DNA from: Sanguinoderma infundibulare
Taxonomy: Eukaryota > Basidiomycota > Agaricomycetes > Polyporales > Polyporaceae
Direction: 5' to 3'
Assembly (NCBI GenBank): GCA_032821775.1
Contig: JAVLRN010000005.1
Location: forward strand, 3,348,001 to 3,412,000
DNA length: 64,000 nucleotides
How positions within the stretch are numbered: position 1 is the first letter of the stretch; each line of letters begins with the position of its first letter. Positions 21,079-31,487 of this stretch are shown here, piece after piece. A program made the position numbers and the translations under genes. Below the pieces are notes generated by a model, which was given only the letters and a program-made list of their open reading frames with translations, did not search any database and was not told where the DNA came from.

Positions 21079-21469
21079 CGCTGTGGACTGAACGACATGG
21101 GGTCGAACAATCAGGTACAGAAGAGGATTCCCAGTGTATGCGACCGTTACTCACGATGATCTCGTCTGTAAAGCCGGAATACAAGATAGCGAGCGCCCAG
21201 AGCCAAGGGTCGTGGTCGTCGACAAGGTGAGACCAGCGGCGCCTATTCCCTTGTTGTGGCGATCTCTCGCATGCGGTGTAGTGACGTCACACAGACACAA
21301 CTGGCAGCACCAAAGTCCATTGAAGGTACGATAGTAGTGATCCGGGGTATACATAACATAACACGCAACGCTCCCAGCCAAATAGTATGCACACTGCGCA
21401 ATCTCTTCACTGGCAGCGCAAGCTATCAGTAAAACGGACCTGACGAAACGAGCACCACACTCGCTCACC
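21079..21469. other. Intergenic, no gene seen
   Basis: Upstream of the F-box gene and just downstream of the cerato-platanin stop codon at 21470. It holds a palindrome-like GTAGTGACGTCAC at 21277-21289 (ACGTCA core) and nothing else I can name. Confidence 0.5.
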
Positions 21470-21970
21470 CTACATCCCGCAGTCCGACTGCGAAACCAAA
21501 GTCGCGTTCGCGTCCACCCGTCCGAGCTTCTCCCCTTGCCCGCCCGTGAGGACGTTCATCGCGCTCAGCGTGATCGTCCACCCTCCGTGCGTGCTGTCGA
21601 CCAGGACGACGGTGACCGCCCGCGTCTCGTTTCCGCCGGGCGTCGTGTACGTCAGCCGCCAGCACTCGCCACACCGGAAGCTGTTGTGGCCCTCGATGAC
21701 GTCCGCGCCGCCGATGTACGGGAAGGCCGGGAGGGAGGCAAAGGTGGTGTAGTTCGCGGTCATCAGCCCGTTCACGCCGTCGGAGCACGCGACGGTGGCG
21801 AGCGACGTCGACCCGTTGTCGTACGCGGTGTTGTAGGCGAGGGAGACGGTGGTCCGCGTCAGGGCCGCCGGGCCTGCTCCGAAGATACCGCGCGCCTGAG
21901 AGGGGGTGATGGACAGGAAAGCGGCGGCGAGAGTCGCGAGGAGGACGTGAGAAGCGGTTCTGGCGTGCAT
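21470..21970 (-). CDS. Cerato-platanin family secreted protein 1
   Basis: One exon of 166 residues. A signal peptide (MHARTASHVLLATLAAAFL) precedes the mature domain. The family's four cysteines are present: ACSDGVNG, the pair in RCGECW, and the last in SDCGM. Other hallmarks are VSLAYNTAYDNGSTS, PYIGGADVI and VVLVDSTHGGW. Cerato-platanins are small secreted, expansin-like proteins that bind chitin oligomers, act in the cell wall and can elicit plant defence. The 28894 and 30407 paralogues have an intron after NGxI; this copy lacks it. That suggests intron loss, possibly through a cDNA copy, or an older intronless lineage. A broken relative lies 400 bp upstream on the same strand. Confidence 0.9.
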   Translation of the reverse strand: MHARTASHVLLATLAAAFLSITPSQARGIFGAGPAALTRTTVSLAYNTAYDNGSTSLATVACSDGVNGLMTANYTTFASLPAFPYIGGADVIEGHNSFRCGECWRLTYTTPGGNETRAVTVVLVDSTHGGWTITLSAMNVLTGGQGEKLGRVDANATLVSQSDCGM

Positions 21971-22349
21971 GATGCGCGGTCTGGTTGGGTGGGGGTGGTG
22001 GTGGGCGATGAACCGACCCTTCGGGCGAGCACGAAGATATTCATGGGTTTGCTGAGGCTGGCGTTTGAAAACAGACGGCGCGCCTCGATTGGATGGGAGG
22101 CCAGCCGCAATACCGGACATTGCAAAATCCCGAACGTTGTATATTGAATGTGGGCAGCATGCACGATCAACAGGAAAGCGCACTTCCGACAATTTGCAGA
22201 AGTCTATGAAGAATGCGCCGAGCCCATGAATGCATTTGAAGGTCGATGACGGTCGTCTCCGGTCATGTATGCACAACGCGCATAGTAGTTGAGCCTGCCT
22301 TCGTAAAACGCGCATATAAGAACCCAAACTCGCTCTTGCATCCTGCATC

Positions 22350-22681
22350 TCACACTCGAGGGATCGACCACCGTCGCGACCGCGTCGAGCCTCATGAGCT
22401 CAGGCCGCGCCTGCCTGTACGTGAACGTGTCCATCGACTTCAGAGCGATTTCCCACCTGTTCCACCCCAAGTCCACACCGAGCACGTTGACCATAGCGTA
22501 CGTCATCGACCAGAGCAGCTCAGCACATAAGTACTGTTGCACCCGGGAATGATGCGCGCGCATCCGAGTAGATCGTGGTGAACCCCTTGGTAAGTGCCAT
22601 GCGAGGAGCTCCTTCGAACGCCGAGCAGGAGACGAAGAAGCTGAAAGCGTAAACGAGCGAGACGGCAAATACCACAAGCAT
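22350..22681 (-). pseudogene. Diverged or broken cerato-platanin copy
   Basis: From the ATG at 22681 a frame gives MLVVFAVSLVYAFSFFVS, a good signal peptide, and stops after about 53 codons (TVLMC). An overlapping frame from there reads CAELLWSMTY, VNVLGVDLGWNRWEIALKSM and LDAVATVV. These line up with the second half of cerato-platanin (CGECWRLTY, LNVLAIDTAPDGFNIALEAM, VEMTAVQVD). The middle of the domain is missing and one of the paired cysteines is lost. I read this as a decayed tandem copy of the 21470 gene. A spliced product joining the two frames cannot be ruled out. Confidence 0.55.
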
Positions 22682-23160
22682 TGCTTCTGCAACAGTGATG
22701 ATACGTACTCACCATTAACAGGTGGATATAACGCACGTCGACCTCGCTCTAGCTCTTCAACGGTTCGCGGCAGAGCTTTAAATGCCGAACGACCTTAAAC
22801 CGAGGGAATATATCCTGTTAAGAAACGTGTGCGCATGCTCAATCTCACGGCTCCGAGTCAAGCTCGACAGACGTTGCCAGGTACGCACTAGGACTTAGAA
22901 GAAAGCCAGTCAAGTAAACTCCCGAACGATCGCGAACGACCGATGACCTCGTACGGGTCCGGACGGGTGCACAGGCCTAGGTCTTGCTCTCCCACCGAGC
23001 GCGGTATTCCGACATACCTAGCCCATGATCATGCGAAAAGGACGTCCGCCCGGCGACACCTTGTGCATTATGCACATCTTAGCATCCTGGCGTTCACAGC
23101 ACCGTAGCCTTGTCCCCGAAAGGAGGATGGCAACCTGCGAAAGTGCGTTAGCGAGGGAAC
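22682..23160. other. Intergenic, no gene seen
   Basis: Promoter side of the following small gene and of the minus-strand relic. No other feature is supported. Confidence 0.5.
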
Positions 23161-23167
23161 TATAAAA
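23161..23167 (+). promoter_or_regulatory. TATA box for the small gene at 23241
   Basis: TATAAAA, 80 bp before the ATG at 23241, at a normal distance for a TATA-driven fungal promoter with a short leader. Confidence 0.55.
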
Positions 23168-23240
23168 CGATTTGCAGAGGCACTAGAAGCCACAGCGTAC
23201 CTTCGCCTCTACCCTAATTTGAACGTTGCGATTTCCGACG

Positions 23241-23485
23241 ATGACTTCGACTCTCCGGCCACTGTATTTCGCGTTCCTCCTCTTCGCCCTCCTCGGCACT
23301 ACCACTCGACCAACGAGCGCGAGGCCGGTTGCCAGCCCTTGCCGGAGCGAACCCCCACAAGAGACGGGTGCTCTACGTAAGCCCGTGGATCCTGTCCGGA
23401 GAGTATGTGCATGCTCACAACTCGTCCTTGAATTCCAGTGAGACGAAGCTGGACACCTCCCCTCGAGTTGTGCTGGCTCAGCTAA
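23241..23485 (+). CDS. Possible small secreted protein
   Basis: Exons 23241-23376 and 23439-23485 would give 60 residues. The start MTSTLRPLYFAFLLFALLG is a typical signal peptide with a cut near TSARP. The mature part is very short, with two cysteines, and matches nothing I know. A TATA box lies 80 bp upstream. The intron (GTAAGC..TTCCAG, 62 nt) is plausible, but the unspliced frame also stays open to 23441. No CaaX ending is present, so it is not a standard pheromone precursor. I am not certain this is a gene. Confidence 0.35.
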
Positions 23486-24450
23486 CCCGGCACTGTCAAC
23501 AGCCCACAGGTAGGTGCGCGTGGGCCGCTGTCCCTGCTGTACGCTCATGAGCTTTCATCGCAAGACTAGCAAGCAAACGTACTCACTCACCCGGCAAGTC
23601 AGCGCTGAAGCTGAAGGCTGCGCGTAACACGGTCGATGACTAGATCAATCAGGCGCATATCGCAACAATGGACAAGGTGTGGAACAAGCTGTGGGAGCGT
23701 CCTGTATGTGGGACACATACATACTTACAAACCCGACATGTATCCATAATCGACACAGATCGCAGTCTAATGCCGTACACACGCACGGACAGTCATTGTA
23801 TGCAACCCTAATAGAGCTGACTATGACAGATGAGCCGAACTAAGCATACAAGTAAGACAATATGAAGACGTAGATGCGAGGTACTAATGATCACAATACA
23901 ATATCCGATAGCGAGGTGTGTCCGCTTGTCCGTGATAACAACATGAAATGCAACCTAGTGAGAATATTCTGTGGAAGAGAACGGATGCCGTCGTTAGCGT
24001 AAGCCACAAACCGGAACACACAGCGAAAGCGGGAGAATAGAATGGTGCATCAGAAGGAACAATTGGCAATATTTTGAGATTTCTCCATGTCCGAAGAATC
24101 AGAACAGGTCTGATAAAATTTCATCTTGTGCGGGAGTGGTGCGAGGGAAACGGAGCGAAGAACGGAAATTGATAAGTACTCACACGATGCGATATATAAG
24201 ATGGGGCGACGCGACGTATGCGATGAGATGAAGCAATCTAGAGGCGAGATATGTCAGTGTCGTGTTCCAAGTTTGGTAATTGTGGATCGAGTCAGATTAA
24301 AAGGCAATATAAGTGGTCCTCAAATCCCTCTTGGGATCGGTACAGGTCTGAGAATATGTCATCACACAAAGCAAAAGCACGCATGCTGCGTACGGAAAGC
24401 TATGGTCGAGAAGGAAAGACACTCACCGAGAACAGCAACGAGAACACAGA
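23486..24450. other. Intergenic, AT-richer stretch
   Basis: Nearly 1 kb with no supported gene, less GC-rich than its surroundings. The open frames at 24126-24461 and 24251-24706 are partly antisense to the calcipressin gene and are rejected. Confidence 0.5.
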
Positions 24451-25273
24451 TCATACAGTGACGGGGGCGGGTGGCATCGCCGTCGGAAGAGGTTTGAAAC
24501 GCATCCTCGAGGGCGCGAGCTCTCCATACGCCCAATCCTCCTCCGCTTCTTCCTGCCCGTCCTCCTGGGCGACCGCATCACAGTCTTCCACGCACACGCT
24601 GATCCCCACGCCCTCCTCCGGCTCCAAGAGTATCTCGGGCCCAGGGCCACGCCGTGCACTCTCCTCCTGCACCTCGAGCTTCCGAAGCGCTGCCATGAGG
24701 TCATGAGCGAGAGGGGTGGCGTTGGGCGGGTCTTCGCGGATCTGCTCCCAGCCGACTGGCGGTGAGCCAGGCGGAGAGATGAGGAAGTTCTTCTCGTTCG
24801 CCGGCGGCCGCAAGTAATGGTTGTGTTCGTGCGTCTCGTCCGACTCGATGGGTGTCGGGTCGGCGCGGTAGACACGAAGGATGAACTCTGGTCTACAATG
24901 CGCGAATCATGAAATCAGTACGATGGCGGCAAAGAAGGTACCATGGCAGACAATGAACGCACTCATTGTGCATCTCGCCGAGGATCAGGCCGTCGTTGCT
25001 CTCCTTCGCCATCTCCGCGTCCTCCTCTGAGAAGTATACCATGATCACACGCGCGAAACCCTTGATGGGTGCCCATGTGTGGAGAGGGCCGTAGGTCGCG
25101 AAGTGGCTCCTGAAAGCTTCTTGGATGATAGGTTCGAAGAAATGAGGTGGCAATCGCGTGATGACCAGTGTGTTTGTGCGATGCGGCGAACTGGGACTGG
25201 ACATTGTCAGTGACGGCGGCGTTGTCGGTGAGCCTGGGGACACCGGGATTGAGATAGAGAGCTTCTTGGCCAT
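24451..25273 (-). CDS. RCN1: Calcipressin (regulator of calcineurin)
   Basis: Two exons, 25273-24963 and 24892-24451, give 250 residues. An RRM-like N-terminal domain (NTLVITRLPPHFF, GPLHTWAPIKGFARVIMVYF) leads to RVYRADPTPI. Then comes the family signature FLISPPGSPPVGWEQI with its LxxPPxSPP calcineurin-inhibiting motif, and EDPPNATPLAHDLMAAL. Calcipressins bind calcineurin and modulate Ca2+ signalling, and the SPP serines are phosphorylation sites. The acidic C-terminal tail (VAQEDGQEEAEEDW) is usual. I chose the ATG at 25273 (MAKKLSISIPVSPGSP) because the frame upstream (open to 25474) is low-complexity and unlike the family. The 70-nt intron falls just before PEFILRVY. Confidence 0.92.
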
Positions 25274-25942
25274 GACAGGAGACTTTGTCGAAGAAAAGGG
25301 CGTAAAAGGAGGTAAAGATGGAGGAGACGGTGGTGGTGCAGAGAGAAAGGCAAGCTTCAGGCGACGGGCATTTATGAAAAATCGTGCGTGCTTACATAAA
25401 CTACTCATGGCCATGGGCGCTAGAGTCGAGGCGCTGCTCGAAGCTGCGGAACACGCCAAGGGCCATTCACTCAAGTCTCAAGTTCTACCGTTGTCCTGCC
25501 ACCAGGGTACGTACGCCACTCCAGGATAATGAGGCTGACTCCCCGAGTACACTGCATTATTATGAACAAGGACAAGTCGAACAATCGGTGGTCCGATGTT
25601 GGCGTCCCACGGAAGTCATCTCTTGCTGGCCATTGCATGGTGGACTGCACAACGGCCGTTTCGGAGAGGCCGCCACTGCTATGCTCGGCCATATATGGGG
25701 TGCTGAGATAACGATACAACGGTAGACGGCGTTATGTAAACAAACGAATACAGCAACTAGTACACGACGATCTGACTACAATTACCAGAGAGTCCAAGCC
25801 CAGTTTCACCGCGGTGCCGTGGCGGCGCAAACAAGTTGTCAACGATCGACATCTGTGCAGAATAACAGGTTTCAGCATCCCACCGAACAGACTAATATGC
25901 CCGCGCACCGCAATCCTGAGCTCGACAAAGGGCTGCGGCACC
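25274..25942. other. Intergenic upstream of calcipressin
   Basis: Holds the calcipressin promoter and the 3' side of the CCDC124 homologue. No gene is supported. Confidence 0.5.
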
Positions 25943-26974
25943 TCATGGTGACCTCAGCCTATCCGTAACCTCAGCGTTCCGTTTGTTCAGCGCCTCGACC
26001 CTCTCCTCCTTGGACGCATCGTACGCCACCATTGTCTGATTGAAGCTGTGAAGACCACTTAAGTCAAGCGGCCGTCTCAAGCATCAGCGAGAATGCAACG
26101 TTGCTTACGGGTTCTCCGGCGACTTCTGGAATTGCTTGTAAAGCAGGTCCTGAATAGCAATGCGGTGTCATTGACAGTAGAACGTCTGGGGATAGCAGTA
26201 TTTATAACGCACATGGTACTGGTTCAACCGCAACCCCGGGTGCTGATTAGATCGAGACATGTGAGTCCGAGATGGTACAGGAAGGGCGATCATAGGTGGA
26301 CGTACATCTTCCTTGATATTTGGTAGCTCCCGTTCCTTGTACGCCTCAAACGCCGCCTTGAACCTCCTCTGCGATGAAACATGAGGGAACCAATTCCAGC
26401 GTAACGTGCAGATGCTCAGCCTACCTCTGGATGCCTCTCGATATCCGCAGCCCGTGAGCCAACGCTGGCCTTGTCCATCTTTGCAGTGACGACTTCCAAC
26501 AGATCGATCGCGTTGTCGATGCCCGTCGCAGAGTACGACTCGACCTCCTTCGGTGCCCCGTCTTCGGCCCCCAGGCCCAAACCGCCTCCAGCAGCGATCG
26601 CCCCCGGCCCAGCAGGCTTGACGTCCTTCTTCTGCGGCGCCTTCTTCGCCGCCCCCGCCTTCGGGGCAGCCTTCACCTTGGCGGGGCCGCTCGCCTCCTC
26701 TTCGGCCAGCAGCCGCGCGTTCTCGGCCTTGCGAGCGAGCTCTGCGCGGCGCTTCTCCTCCTTGTCGTCCTGCTTCTTGTTCGTCTTCGAGCCCTGAGAC
26801 CACTTCTCCCCCTCCTTGCGCTCCTGTGCGTCGATCGGTCAACGGCGTTCGCGCGAGATGCTGGCGCAGCTGCGTTACCTTCTCCGTCTCCGCTGCGGCC
26901 GTCTTCTTAGCCTCGTTCTCGGCCTTCTTGGCCCTGCCGGACTCCTTCTTCGCGTTTCCTCCCTTTGGCGGCAT
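25943..26974 (-). CDS. CCDC124/Oxs1-family ribosome-associated coiled-coil protein
   Basis: Six exons: 26974-26879, 26823-26425, 26368-26306, 26242-26213, 26149-26109 and 26045-25943, giving 243 residues. The start MPPKGGNAKKESGRAKKAEN and the Lys/Glu/Ala-rich coiled coil are typical. The conserved C-terminal block is RHPERRFKAAFEAY, LPNIKEDHPGLRLNQYHDLL and KSPENPFNQ. Vertebrate CCDC124 and yeast Lso2 sit in the mRNA channel of idle ribosomes and help restart after stress; fission yeast Oxs1 has been linked to oxidative stress. I infer a ribosome-linked role here. Exon 4 is only 30 nt, so automated models may miss it. All six junctions keep the frame. Confidence 0.88.
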
Positions 26975-27689
26975 GGATAGTCTAGTTATTCCTGTTAAGT
27001 GGTGGGTACAATAGCGGGGGAGGGAAAGCGGGTGTGGATTGACAGTCAGGTTGGATGAGCGACTCGGAGGCGATCAAGTGATGACACACTATCTAATCTT
27101 ATCAGGCGTTATCTTATCTTATCTCGACTCGGAAGACCATGGCGGCGTGGCGGCCCTCGGGCCGCAACTTGACCTCCTTCCACCATCTACCGCTGATCGA
27201 GATCTCTGAACTCTTATAATGCAGCGCGCCGCCCCGACAAACGTTTGAAAGAAAGACTTTTAAACAGGTACCTTGAGCCATGGGAGGTCAAACAAAGTGC
27301 GCCTGGGGGGTTTCTGTCAAATCGGCGCTCGGCTCGATCTCGGGTTCCAGAACGACGTGAACCAACCGCTCTCCGTCTCTCCCTCATTCACCGTTTCGCA
27401 TCATCCATGCGTGGCGGAAGAGGCATATACCTCAGCAGACACAATGGAGGGGCTGCCAACGGTCGGGCTGACATTGACAGAGGCCTCCCTGCAGCAGGCT
27501 TCAGAAACGGTTGATCCTCATTGTACTTTGACGACGCTGACGTGCTGCGTCAGCTCCTGTGGCCGTGAGTCTCGATCCAAGGAAAGTGGTTCGGTGTGGC
27601 GAATGGTTACTGAAGGTCGTTTGCAGGGAAGGTCGGGTAGCCGGTCGGCGGTAGGTCAATTCCGACGACCCGGTACGTCACCATCATGG
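26975..27689. other. Intergenic, no firm gene
   Basis: Promoter side of the CCDC124 homologue, with ATCTTATC-type repeats at about 27090-27125. Short plus-strand frames at 27245-27704 have no recognisable domain. I cannot support a gene. Confidence 0.45.
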
Positions 27690-28260
27690 TACTTCCATGT
27701 TTGAAGATCAGGGCGAGTACCTGATCCCGGACGACGTGCAAAAAGAGGATGTGTGGGATCATCTGAGGGAGGTCTTGGGGGTCGAGACTGAGGGGGCTGC
27801 TGCTGCTGGGAGGGGTGCAACCCGGGAGAATACTACCAGGAGCTGAGGCAGCACGTGAAGGTCCACGAAAAGTCGGTGAGGCTGAGCTGCAAACTGTGCG
27901 GGGTGGAGACGCGGCTGCACCTCTTGTCTACGGCTCCACACACGCCATGGTGTCAGAACGCGTGTACTACGAATGCTGCTGCGCGAGCTGCGATGAGTTG
28001 ATGGGGGACGAAGGCGCGTCTGGTTCGGGAGAGGGTGGGTTCTGACGAGGAGGTCGGCCATTTCGAGGACGATCGAGACCTCGGAGGTCCGGTACCAGCG
28101 GATGGAAGCGGAATGCGAGTATGAGGAAGAGGATGATATATTGACGAAGGAACCGACGGTTGCGACGTTGGTCGTAGTGCACTTGCTCCGTATACGGCAC
28201 TGCGAAGCTCGACTTGGGGCAGGGGTTCCGTACATAGCCCTCGCATGCACTTTCTCGTGA
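27690..28260 (+). pseudogene. Possible decayed protein gene of unknown family
   Basis: Protein-like strings lie in changing plus-strand frames: DQGEYLIPDDVQKEDVWDHL, then NPGEYYQELRQHVKVHEK and RLSCKLCGVETRLHLLS, then EVRYQRMEAECEYEEEDD. Stops and frame changes separate them, and splice sites that would join all of them are not evident. The CKLC motif hints at a zinc ribbon or finger, but I do not recognise the family. It could also be an exon-rich gene that I failed to assemble. Confidence 0.25.
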
Positions 28261-28893
28261 GCGTCACGGTGATCCTTCCGCCCGCCAATAATTCCTGCCA
28301 CTGGTAAGTTTCCCAAGTCTCCTTGTGAATGCGAAATGCGTGAAAACTATCATCGCTTTCTCTGCACCAGGTGCAAAAGCTAACACGTCACTGTCCCTGC
28401 AAAGCGCACGATGAAGGCGAGCCGTCCACAAGGCCGAGCACTTCTGATTATGAGCCATCCCGTTGTTCAATCATGGCGGCCCCTTCGGCGCAGGGAAGCG
28501 AGCAACTCGCCTCTCAAAATCCTACGCTGTCCACAAAAGCGTCACCTGCAAGTCATGAGGTACACCGTAAGACTGCGTTACGGTACTCCTCGGCCTTCTT
28601 CGACGGCGTACTTGGCGACACGATGCTAGCTTCCGGGGGCCCTTAGCTCATATCCCGTCCGTCTGCCATCGACCCGCACGCTAAAAACCATCCCTGCGGT
28701 CCTCGACGTTACTTCCCTGCCTGCTTTCTGCCCCAGGCTCACAGTATGGCATGCCTTCTGGAACATGACCTCGAATTCATAACGAACGTCATTCCCTCAG
28801 GATCTTAGTCTACAGGTAGCTCTGGTGTGCTCTCTCCTCGCTTCCCGCTGTCGAGCTGCCCCCCCCCCCATTCCGCTCATCGCACGCAGCACG
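28261..28893. other. Upstream region of cerato-platanin 2
   Basis: No supported gene. A C-homopolymer (about 10 nt) at 28860-28869 lies 25 bp before the cerato-platanin start. Confidence 0.5.
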
Positions 28894-29567
28894 ATGCAGC
28901 TCCTCGTCCCCACAGCCGCGCTGCTGTCGCTGTCTGGCACGGTGCTAGCACAGTCGTTCAACACGACCATCACTTATGACCCTGCCTACGACAACGGAGA
29001 CGCATCCACCACCGGCATCGCCTGCTCCAACGGTGCCAACGGAGTGATCGATAACGGTGCGCCACTACTTACTTCCCACTTTCAGTGTCAGGGTGTCCAT
29101 CGCGGTCTGTCTGTTTTCAACGTGCCGGGGTGCTGCATGTATGTACACTCGGCGGGCAGCCGCGCTGGAAGCCCCTTGCATTCCTTTCCGTTCCGTTCCG
29201 GCGCATCCCCAGTGTACTTACTACTCACTCGCCCGCAGAGGAAGCCGACACGCTCTCCCACATCATCGGCTGGCCAAACATCACGGGCGCGCCCGCCGTC
29301 ACCGGCTGGAACTCGCCCAACTGCCGCTCGTGCTGGGAGCTCACCTTCAACGACACCGTCATCCAGGTGGTCGCCGTCGACACCGCCACTGGGGGCTTCA
29401 ATGTCGGGCTGAACGTCATGAACACCCTCACTCATGGCAACGCGATCGATTTCGGCAGGGTCGACGCGTCGGCGAGATACGTGAGCCCGGTGTCGTGCGA
29501 GCAGGGGAATGGGCCGAGGAAGTCGCCTGCGGCGCGCCCGCCGCCAGAGGGGACGCGAAGCTTGTGA
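28894..29567 (+). CDS. Cerato-platanin family secreted protein 2
   Basis: Exons 28894-29056 and 29239-29567 give 163 residues. A signal peptide (MQLLVPTAALLSLSGTVLA) is followed by TTITYDPAYDNGDAS, IACSNGANGVI, HIIGWPNITG, the Cys pair in NCRSCWELTF, VVAVDTATGGF and the last Cys in VSCEQ. The intron is long for this window (182 nt) and falls after NGVIDN, the same site as in copy 3. The tail beyond the last Cys (GNGPRKSPAARPPPEGTRSL) is longer than in most family members and basic. A secreted wall or chitin-related role is inferred from the family. Confidence 0.9.
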
Positions 29568-30406
29568 TGTGCCAGTGGAGGGGTTCTGAACGGGTGAAAG
29601 GACGGAAAGACGAAAGACGTGAACGCTTCTGACGTTGTACTTTGAGATGGACTCCTGGCTCTCACGTCTATTGTATATTGGACTTGAAATTTGAAAGCTT
29701 GAACTTCGGTATCCTACATAGGCGTCGATTTGTACAAGTGCACAAAGCCGAGTTACGCACAAGGTTTGGGTTGTATTCCCGCGAACGACGTCGATCGACG
29801 TCATTGCGAGCCCAGTAAGGTCCAGCTCTTACGGCCGTCAACGCACTTCATACCCACCGACACACTACCGGCCATGTGAGCAGAAGACGGGTATGGGAGC
29901 CGTCAAGCCTATTTTCAGAGCGTTTGTAGAAGCTAACGTCTGCTTTCTACTTTATAGTGCAGGATCATACGGTGGCACCCGAGCGGCACGAGGCTGGAGT
30001 GCATGTAGTCTCGGCACCAGCTCGGGCCTTCCACGACTGCTGGAAAGTCTTTTCGACCTCGACGTAGGCCACCTGGACAGCGCGCGAAGCGTCTTGGACG
30101 GCTTCGCTGACCGGCGCTGTCCTTCGTTGGACGGCTTGGACAACAGTCCCCGCGACGCGTGTGCGCATGCCGTCGACCCACGCACACAATCGGATCCAGA
30201 CCGCTCGTCCTGGAATTCCTCCGAGGTCGTACTTCTGTCTTCGAACCGCCGCCCATGCTCCTCGGTCCCTGGCTTCTGCCTTCCTCGACCTGCGTTCGCG
30301 CGTGCATAAAAGCGCCTCGGACGGACTGTTTCCTGACCCCCAGCCTCCAAGGCGGTCGCTCTCCCTCCGCTCCAGAGGGTTCACCTCCACGTTATTGATC
30401 GTCGCA
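29568..30406. other. Intergenic between cerato-platanins 2 and 3
   Basis: No supported gene. CATAAAAG at 30305-30312 lies about 100 bp before the next ATG and probably acts as its TATA box. Long minus-strand frames across 29933-30687 are antisense shadows of this GC-rich region. Confidence 0.5.
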
Positions 30407-31043
30407 ATGCGCTCCTCTGAATCCGCCCTCGCTTTTGTCGCAGTAGCTCTGCTCGCCCGGGCCCTCCCCGCGGCGCTCGGCAAAGTGACCTTTCTAGGCC
30501 CGCCGATGAACGTGTCCGTGTCGTTCGACGAGACGTACGACAACCCCAACGGCTCCATGGACACCGTCGCCTGCTCCGACGGCGTCAACGGGCTCATCAC
30601 CAAAGGTGCGTGCGTGTTCGCGCAGTGCCTTTGCGTCCCCCCTCCCCCTCCGTTGTTCCGTTGTTCCCGATTCTCCCATCCCTTCAAGTGCGCCCACGGC
30701 CCACGCCCACGCTCACGCTCGCGCGGCAGACGGCTGGATGATATTCTCCCAAGCGTCCGGCTTCCCCAACATCGGCGGCTCCTTCGCCGTCGCCGGCTTC
30801 GACTCGCCCAACTGCGGCTCGTGCTGGCAGCTCTCGTTCGCGGCGACGAACGAGACGCTGAACGTGCTCGCGATCGACACCGCCCCGGACGGGTTCAACA
30901 TCGCGCTCGAGGCGATGGACAAGCTGACGAACAACGCGTCGAAGGACCTCGGCCGGGTGGAGATGACCGCCGTCCAGGTCGACGCGACGGGGTGCGAGGA
31001 GGCCGGGGGGAAGAAGCTGCCGCCGAGCGCGCATGACGGGTGA
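30407..31043 (+). CDS. Cerato-platanin family secreted protein 3
   Basis: Exons 30407-30605 and 30730-31043 give 170 residues. The protein begins MRSSESALAFVAVALLARAL (signal peptide). Family motifs are VSVSFDETYDNPNGSMD, VACSDGVNGLI, FPNIGGSFAVAGFDSPNC, GSCWQL, NVLAIDTAPDGFNIAL and the last Cys in ATGCEE. The 124-nt intron falls after NGLITK, the same place as in copy 2, so these two are close relatives in tandem. The tail (AGGKKLPPSAHDG) is again longer than the minimal domain. Four Cys are conserved. Confidence 0.9.
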
Positions 31044-31487
31044 ACTGAGAGAGGGGATGGAAGCGGCGATGCGCGTGTACGATGGTCGGAGACGGAGAGG
31101 TTAAGGAAGAGTGTGAAGGCCCCCTTCCCCCCCGGTGTATTTGTACGCTCCTTTGGACTTTGGGGACTTGTACGAGCCAGCTTCGGTGCGGACAACGGCT
31201 GATGAACTTTTATTGTGCACCAATGGATTCAAGCACTTTGGGGGCCATGCGAGCTTCGGATCTAAGACAGCAGTGTATATTCAGCGACAGCTAACGCACA
31301 CGAAATAGATGGAGAAAGAAAATCTGGATACAGGAGTGGTACAGCACAGCTCGAGATCAGGGATTACAATATACAGAAGAGCGCAGGTGATAGTAGAGCA
31401 GGAATCAGACCGTGAGTGTAGGCGTGGACGTAAACGTAAATGAAGAAATAACTGTAGATGTCCGCAGGGTTCGCCACCGCTCAGCGC
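31044..31487. other. Convergent 3' region
   Basis: 3' flanks of cerato-platanin 3 and the minus-strand DUF6699 gene. No gene is seen. Confidence 0.55.

Noticed and set aside
23241..23485. Mating pheromone precursor
   Set aside because: No C-terminal CaaX motif in any splice form, so the short secreted-peptide reading is kept instead.
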